64,000 nucleotides of DNA from Synanceia verrucosa (Eukaryota > Chordata > Actinopteri > Perciformes > Synanceiidae): NCBI GenBank assembly GCA_029721515.1, contig CM056558.1, positions 12,927,240 to 12,991,239 on the forward strand, read 5' to 3'. Positions 60,253-64,000 of the stretch are shown in pieces; position 1 is the first letter of the stretch; each line of letters opens with the position of its first letter. Position numbers and translations under genes: made by a program. The notes below the pieces were generated by a model. The model saw nothing but the letters and a program-made list of their open reading frames with translations, was not told where the DNA came from and made no database searches.

Positions 60253-60466
60253 CTGCTACGGCCACTCGCAGCAGAGGAACCAGGAAGACTGTTGACATCG
60301 GCGTTCAAATACAACGAAAGGCTGCATCAGAAATTGGGAAGCGACCGCGCCAAAAGAAGTATCCATCTCATCACCATCTGTTTTGCCTCTGCATAACTTT
60401 CATTCTCAAGCCTGGAGACTCCAGCTTTCACTTGAGGTTGTACAGCAGAGGCCGCTTTGTGATATG
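60253..60466 (+). CDS. Weak phase-compatible exon candidate
   Basis: After the acceptor GCAGTATTATTACAG, one frame stays open for 214 bp up to the donor ATATG|GTGAGC. It enters in phase 1, so it could follow exon 3, and leaves in phase 2. The encoded segment (with KTVDIGVQIQRKAASEIGKR) is basic and low in hydrophobic residues, unlike exons 1-3. The acceptor has a weak pyrimidine tract. Chance or regulatory sequence is more likely. Confidence 0.12.
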
Positions 60467-60489
60467 GTGAGCAAAAACAAAGGACCCTC

Positions 60490-61060
60490 TAAAATATGCC
60501 TGTAACTCATCTGCAGCTGCCTGCACAATTCACAACAATTTCAAGCATTAAGCTAACTAAATCACCTGACAATACTGCTGCCACCTTTCACCACATGTAG
60601 GTGCAATGCAATTTAAGAGGTTGGAAAAAAGATACAGAAATTACTTTAGGTACAGTCAATATATCGTTAACTGTGGAATGAAAGGGGTCCGTCAAGCATG
60701 GCAACATGCAACAGCAAGCCACTAATTTGTGATTTGTTATATTGCACAGATAAAGACTAAATCAGCCATTTGGTTATATTACCCCTGGAGGCCGAAGCAA
60801 TGAAATGTTTACGAGCACACATTACTTTGTCTCTCATTATTTGCGGGCAATCACAAAAAAATATTTACTGGTGGGCATTTAATTTCCTGCCTGGTTTCAG
60901 TAACAGTCGACAAAAACATTTTGTTTGATTATTGTTACTGGCTATTAATCAGATTTGGAGCTGCTCAAATATTTCTGTTTGTAAAAAGTAAAACGTGAGC
61001 TGAGATATTGGAATATCATATGATACATTTTACAAGAAAATGTTGTGTCATCCTGCAAAT
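60490..61060. promoter_or_regulatory. Possible regulatory stretch with forkhead-like sites
   Basis: AT-rich but non-repetitive, with AAAAATATTTACTGG, TTTGTTTGATTATTG, GCTATTAATCAG and ATTTCTGTTTGTAAA near 60850-60985. Forkhead- and homeodomain-type cores cluster. Motif-based only. Confidence 0.2.
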
Positions 61061-61140
61061 CTGTCATAAGATGTCAGCATAGAGTTTCATCATGTAGAGA
61101 TAGTTAGCATAGGACATGCCATCATTCATTTTGCGTGCAT

Positions 61141-61159
61141 GTGTGTGCACGCGTGCGTG

Positions 61160-61191
<32 letters not shown>

Positions 61192-61335
61192 CGTGTGTGT
61201 GTGTTCAGTGCAGACCCCTGTGCCCGTCATCCTGTCTCCAGAAGGATTTAATCTAGTCCCTTAGGCCTTGTGCTCAAAGGCAGTGACTGACAACTGGCAG
61301 GGGGTGTGAGAGATATGCATGATACAGTGTACTGT

Positions 61336-61379
<44 letters not shown>

Positions 61380-61402
61380 GCGCGTGTGTGTGAGGGTGTG
61401 TG
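61141..61402. repeat. Two long GT-rich microsatellites
   Basis: GT tracts with GC interruptions at 61141-61204 and 61338-61402, separated by 133 bp of unique sequence. Confidence 0.95.
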
Positions 61403-61559
61403 AGTTCCAGGCTGACTATACCTACTCTACAAGTGTGTGTGTTCCTGTATGGTTTTGAATATTACCTGATTTATTCAGACTTTTCTCTCTACTGTGCCAT
61501 TGCGTTTGTGCATTCATACTGAGTGTGTGAGCATGGATAACATGTGCTGCACATGTATG

Positions 61560-61568
61560 GTGTGTGTG

Positions 61569-61612
<44 letters not shown>

Positions 61613-61721
61613 ACATACAACAGTATGCCTGCACAGCCAGACTATTACTCCCGAGTACAGGTCCCCCCCTGTGTATGCCATGTGTGTTTTACAACTGTGA
61701 ATGGTGTGTGTGTGTGTGTGG
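61560..61721. repeat. Two further GT microsatellites
   Basis: GT tracts at 61560-61612 and 61704-61721, same strand orientation as their neighbours. Confidence 0.95.
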
Positions 61722-62471
61722 GTGTTATGTGTGTGGAGCAAGAGATGCCTGGAAATTGTGCTCATATAGAAGTACAGCTTTTTTTTTTTTACCATGATTG
61801 AAATGATGTTTCATTTAGAAGGTTTAGGAGAAAAGTGGTTGCCTCAGTAAAATACATTTAATATAATAGAAATCAACTGTTATTATTAAGTAAAGTGTTA
61901 GACCAGAAAAAAAAATCTTAGCCCCAAGACTATACATTTTTTGCTGAGCTTTAACAGGCAAGTCTGGGGTTCAGACCTCCCCCAATAAATGACAATCTTT
62001 TGGTTTAAATATGTGAAGTTCTGTACCTACTGCAATGTCAACTGAGTTATCTCTGTGAAAGCTCCAGAAAATTATTTTGAAAGCATTTGAAGAAAATTTG
62101 TCTGCTACTTTAAATGATCATTTGCCATTTGTGATCAAAAATATATTGTTGATCAAACAGGTTCTACATGTGAAATTATACCCTCTACCCATTAAGCCGC
62201 ATCACAGTTTACATTAGCTGCATATGGCTGTCGCTAAAAGCCTCAATACAGATTGACATTTCATGTAAAGGCCTCACTGTTAATTATAACAGTGCACAGC
62301 TGCAGGTTTGCTAAAAGTGAGCTATCAAGCCCTGAGGCTGTGAATGGTTGTACTGTATGAACAGTGGTCTCGTATGTCAATCTACAGGGGGCTACTGTTG
62401 CACTGCTAAGCCTCGTCATTGTTACAGTTGCTACTGTTGGATAGGGGACACACTTACATTGCTGGAATCTG
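61722..62471. other. Non-coding stretch
   Basis: Poly(T) at 61780-61790; AT-rich, no gene. Confidence 0.4.
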
Positions 62472-62499
62472 GTGTGTGTATGTGTGTGTGTGTGTGTGT
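62472..62499. repeat. GT microsatellite
   Basis: Near-perfect GT tract. Confidence 0.95.
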
Positions 62500-62806
62500 A
62501 TTAGAGACTGTAATGTAGCGTGTTCCCTGATGTGTTACAGGTTAAACAGTGTCTGTGTGAGTGCACGTGTTCATAAAAGCGTGGGTCAGCACAAGCGTGC
62601 CCGTCCTTACTTTGTGCATGTGTTCATATCAGTGTCTCCTCAGTCATGTGTGTGCTCTCTATCATAAGAGTGTGTCAGTGTGTTTTGGCCAAATTTCAGA
62701 TCCTGCGCCGACAACAACAGGACCTCCAGTTTCAGTGCCAAGTCACACAGTGCCCCCTAATTCCCCATAATCCACCCTGTCTCCAGGCAGGTGATCCTTG
62801 TGTATC

Positions 62807-62808
<2 letters not shown>

Positions 62809-62853
<45 letters not shown>

Positions 62854-62861
62854 GTGCGCGC
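62809..62861. repeat. GT microsatellite with GC end
   Basis: GT tract of about 45 bp running into CGTGTGTGCGCGC. Long Cys/Val or Thr/His frames over it are artefacts. Confidence 0.95.
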
Positions 62862-64000
62862 ATATGTCTTTGTGCCAAGCTCTGGCGACAACAGCAAACT
62901 GTGGCTACTCTCACAACTCATTTTTCCCATCAGCTTGTCACTCCTCGCAGTAACCAGTAGGCTAAGCCTGTCACAGCCCTGGTTAAGCCTTATCATGTGC
63001 TTTGTCTCTCACTGGGGGGTACTAGGGCTATTAAATATCAAAACAAGGCCACTTTAGTAGTGCCATTAGTCATTTTGTCAGCTACTCGTGTATTGCGAGT
63101 GTATTGCTCCACAGAGGCTTTTCAGTGCCATTGCAAATCTCCCACTCAACTGTAACTGTCTAGTTTCAACAGTCTGTCGAACTTTGTGATATATGTTTCA
63201 AATTTTTAGTCCCTGCCTTAGTTGATTTAAAGCAATAAGAGGTTGTTCTTTGCATTACAAATATATTAAAACTATCGCTGGCAACATTTGCAATGCAACA
63301 GCATATTGTTGAATGTCACAAATGTGCATATTCAGACCACTTCCGACAAAAATGCAGCCTCCTCAAGTATTGCAATAAACCTAGCTTATTAACAAGCTAA
63401 CAGATGGAATAAACAACTGAGATATAACATGTTAATTATTGAGCTTTTCAAAGTGATGGTAGGTGATTGGAGAGATGCATCGATACCTGTCTCCCTCTGC
63501 CTCCAGTCTTTATACAAAGTCAGCTAACCATCTCTTGGTCCTAGCTTCATATTTAGCTTACAGATTAAGTGGTATTGATCTTCTCGTCTCACTCTCAGCA
63601 AGAATCTTAAAATGTTGCACTATTTCACAGAAAATCATGTGAGATATACAGCCAGCAGAGCTCCAGTATGGCTGCCAGAGGATGTGTTACATTACCTGAA
63701 AGTTCTTTCTAGCCAAAATAATTCCAGATGTGCATAGGAGCAGCTGAACCTCATGGAGGCACACACTCATGAATACACCGAGACAAATGCATGCACTCAA
63801 ACATATGTTCATACCCAAGAAAAGAGGCCACAAAGACATCTGTTCAGGAGCACACTTGTGCAATCAAACACACGGGACATTATCATCACCACTGCCATCA
63901 TTCCACCCATACACACTTTAACAGGCCCACTGCATTTGTCAATCATCCACTCAGTTATACCAAGTGTCAATCATTTTCCTTGCTGACCAGCCGTCACACC
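62862..64000. other. Non-coding stretch to the window end
   Basis: No gene, transposon end or regulatory cluster recognised. Confidence 0.4.

Noticed and set aside
61422..61801. Cys/Val and Thr/His repeat proteins around GT tracts (also at 2037, 42826, 45612, 48294, 54780 and 62646)
   Set aside because: They are translations of dinucleotide microsatellites.
62697..62790. Exon after TTTGGCCAAATTTCAG encoding a proline-rich stretch
   Set aside because: The phase-compatible frame stops before any donor, and no good donor is present.
1..64000. CRISPR array, prophage, plasmid or bacterial operon
   Set aside because: No spaced direct repeats, ribosome binding sites or compact coding are seen. 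Everything points to vertebrate nuclear DNA.

Overview
The window looks like about 64 kb of ray-finned (teleost) fish nuclear DNA. The evidence is long (CA/GT)n microsatellites, tRNA-like SINEs with an ATGG tail, remnants of two types of fish LINE, and short inverted-repeat DNA transposons. No continuous protein-coding gene is present. Almost everything is intronic or intergenic, and most open frames are chance or come from repeats. There are no operons, rRNA genes, true tRNA genes or CRISPR arrays.

The best protein-coding signal is three small plus-strand exon candidates, at 12730-12815, 37688-37798 and 47494-47544. Each has a pyrimidine-rich or plausible AG acceptor and a GT donor, and each has an open frame that reads across the junctions in matching phase (1/1 at both). 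Together they spell about 84 residues of leucine-rich, helix-like sequence. I do not recognise the protein. If real, most of the window is introns of one large gene, with introns of about 24.9 and 9.7 kb.

Layout. 1-12.7 kb is plain non-coding DNA with one GT tract. 12.7-19.4 kb holds exon 1 and possible regulatory sequence. 19.4-24.1 kb holds a decayed LINE reverse transcriptase (minus strand) and two tail-only retro-insertions of about 50 bp, each with its own target duplication. 28.2-28.7 kb is a non-autonomous DNA transposon and 30.0-30.5 kb is a strongly purine-rich tract. 33.1-34.0 kb is a tRNA-like SINE split by a 550-bp Harbinger-like transposon with a TAA duplication. 37.7 kb is exon 2, and 40.8-42 kb is rich in homeodomain-like sites. 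42.7 and 48.4-49.0 kb hold two inverted copies of a GT-tract/GGGGAC/TTAGGG repeat, the second broken by a SINE. 44.8-45.4 kb is a large inverted repeat. 47.5 kb is exon 3, 51.5 kb a third SINE, 52.4 kb a decayed fish repeat, 57.8-59.1 kb a 5'-truncated L1 with target duplications, and 61.1-62.9 kb a cluster of GT tracts.

The retroelements appear to share machinery. The SINE tail (CGACCCTATGAGGATAAGCGG then ATGG repeats) is the same sequence found alone in the two tail-only insertions, as expected if SINE and partner LINE share a 3' end. Candidate regulatory regions are named from motif content only; no conservation data were available.
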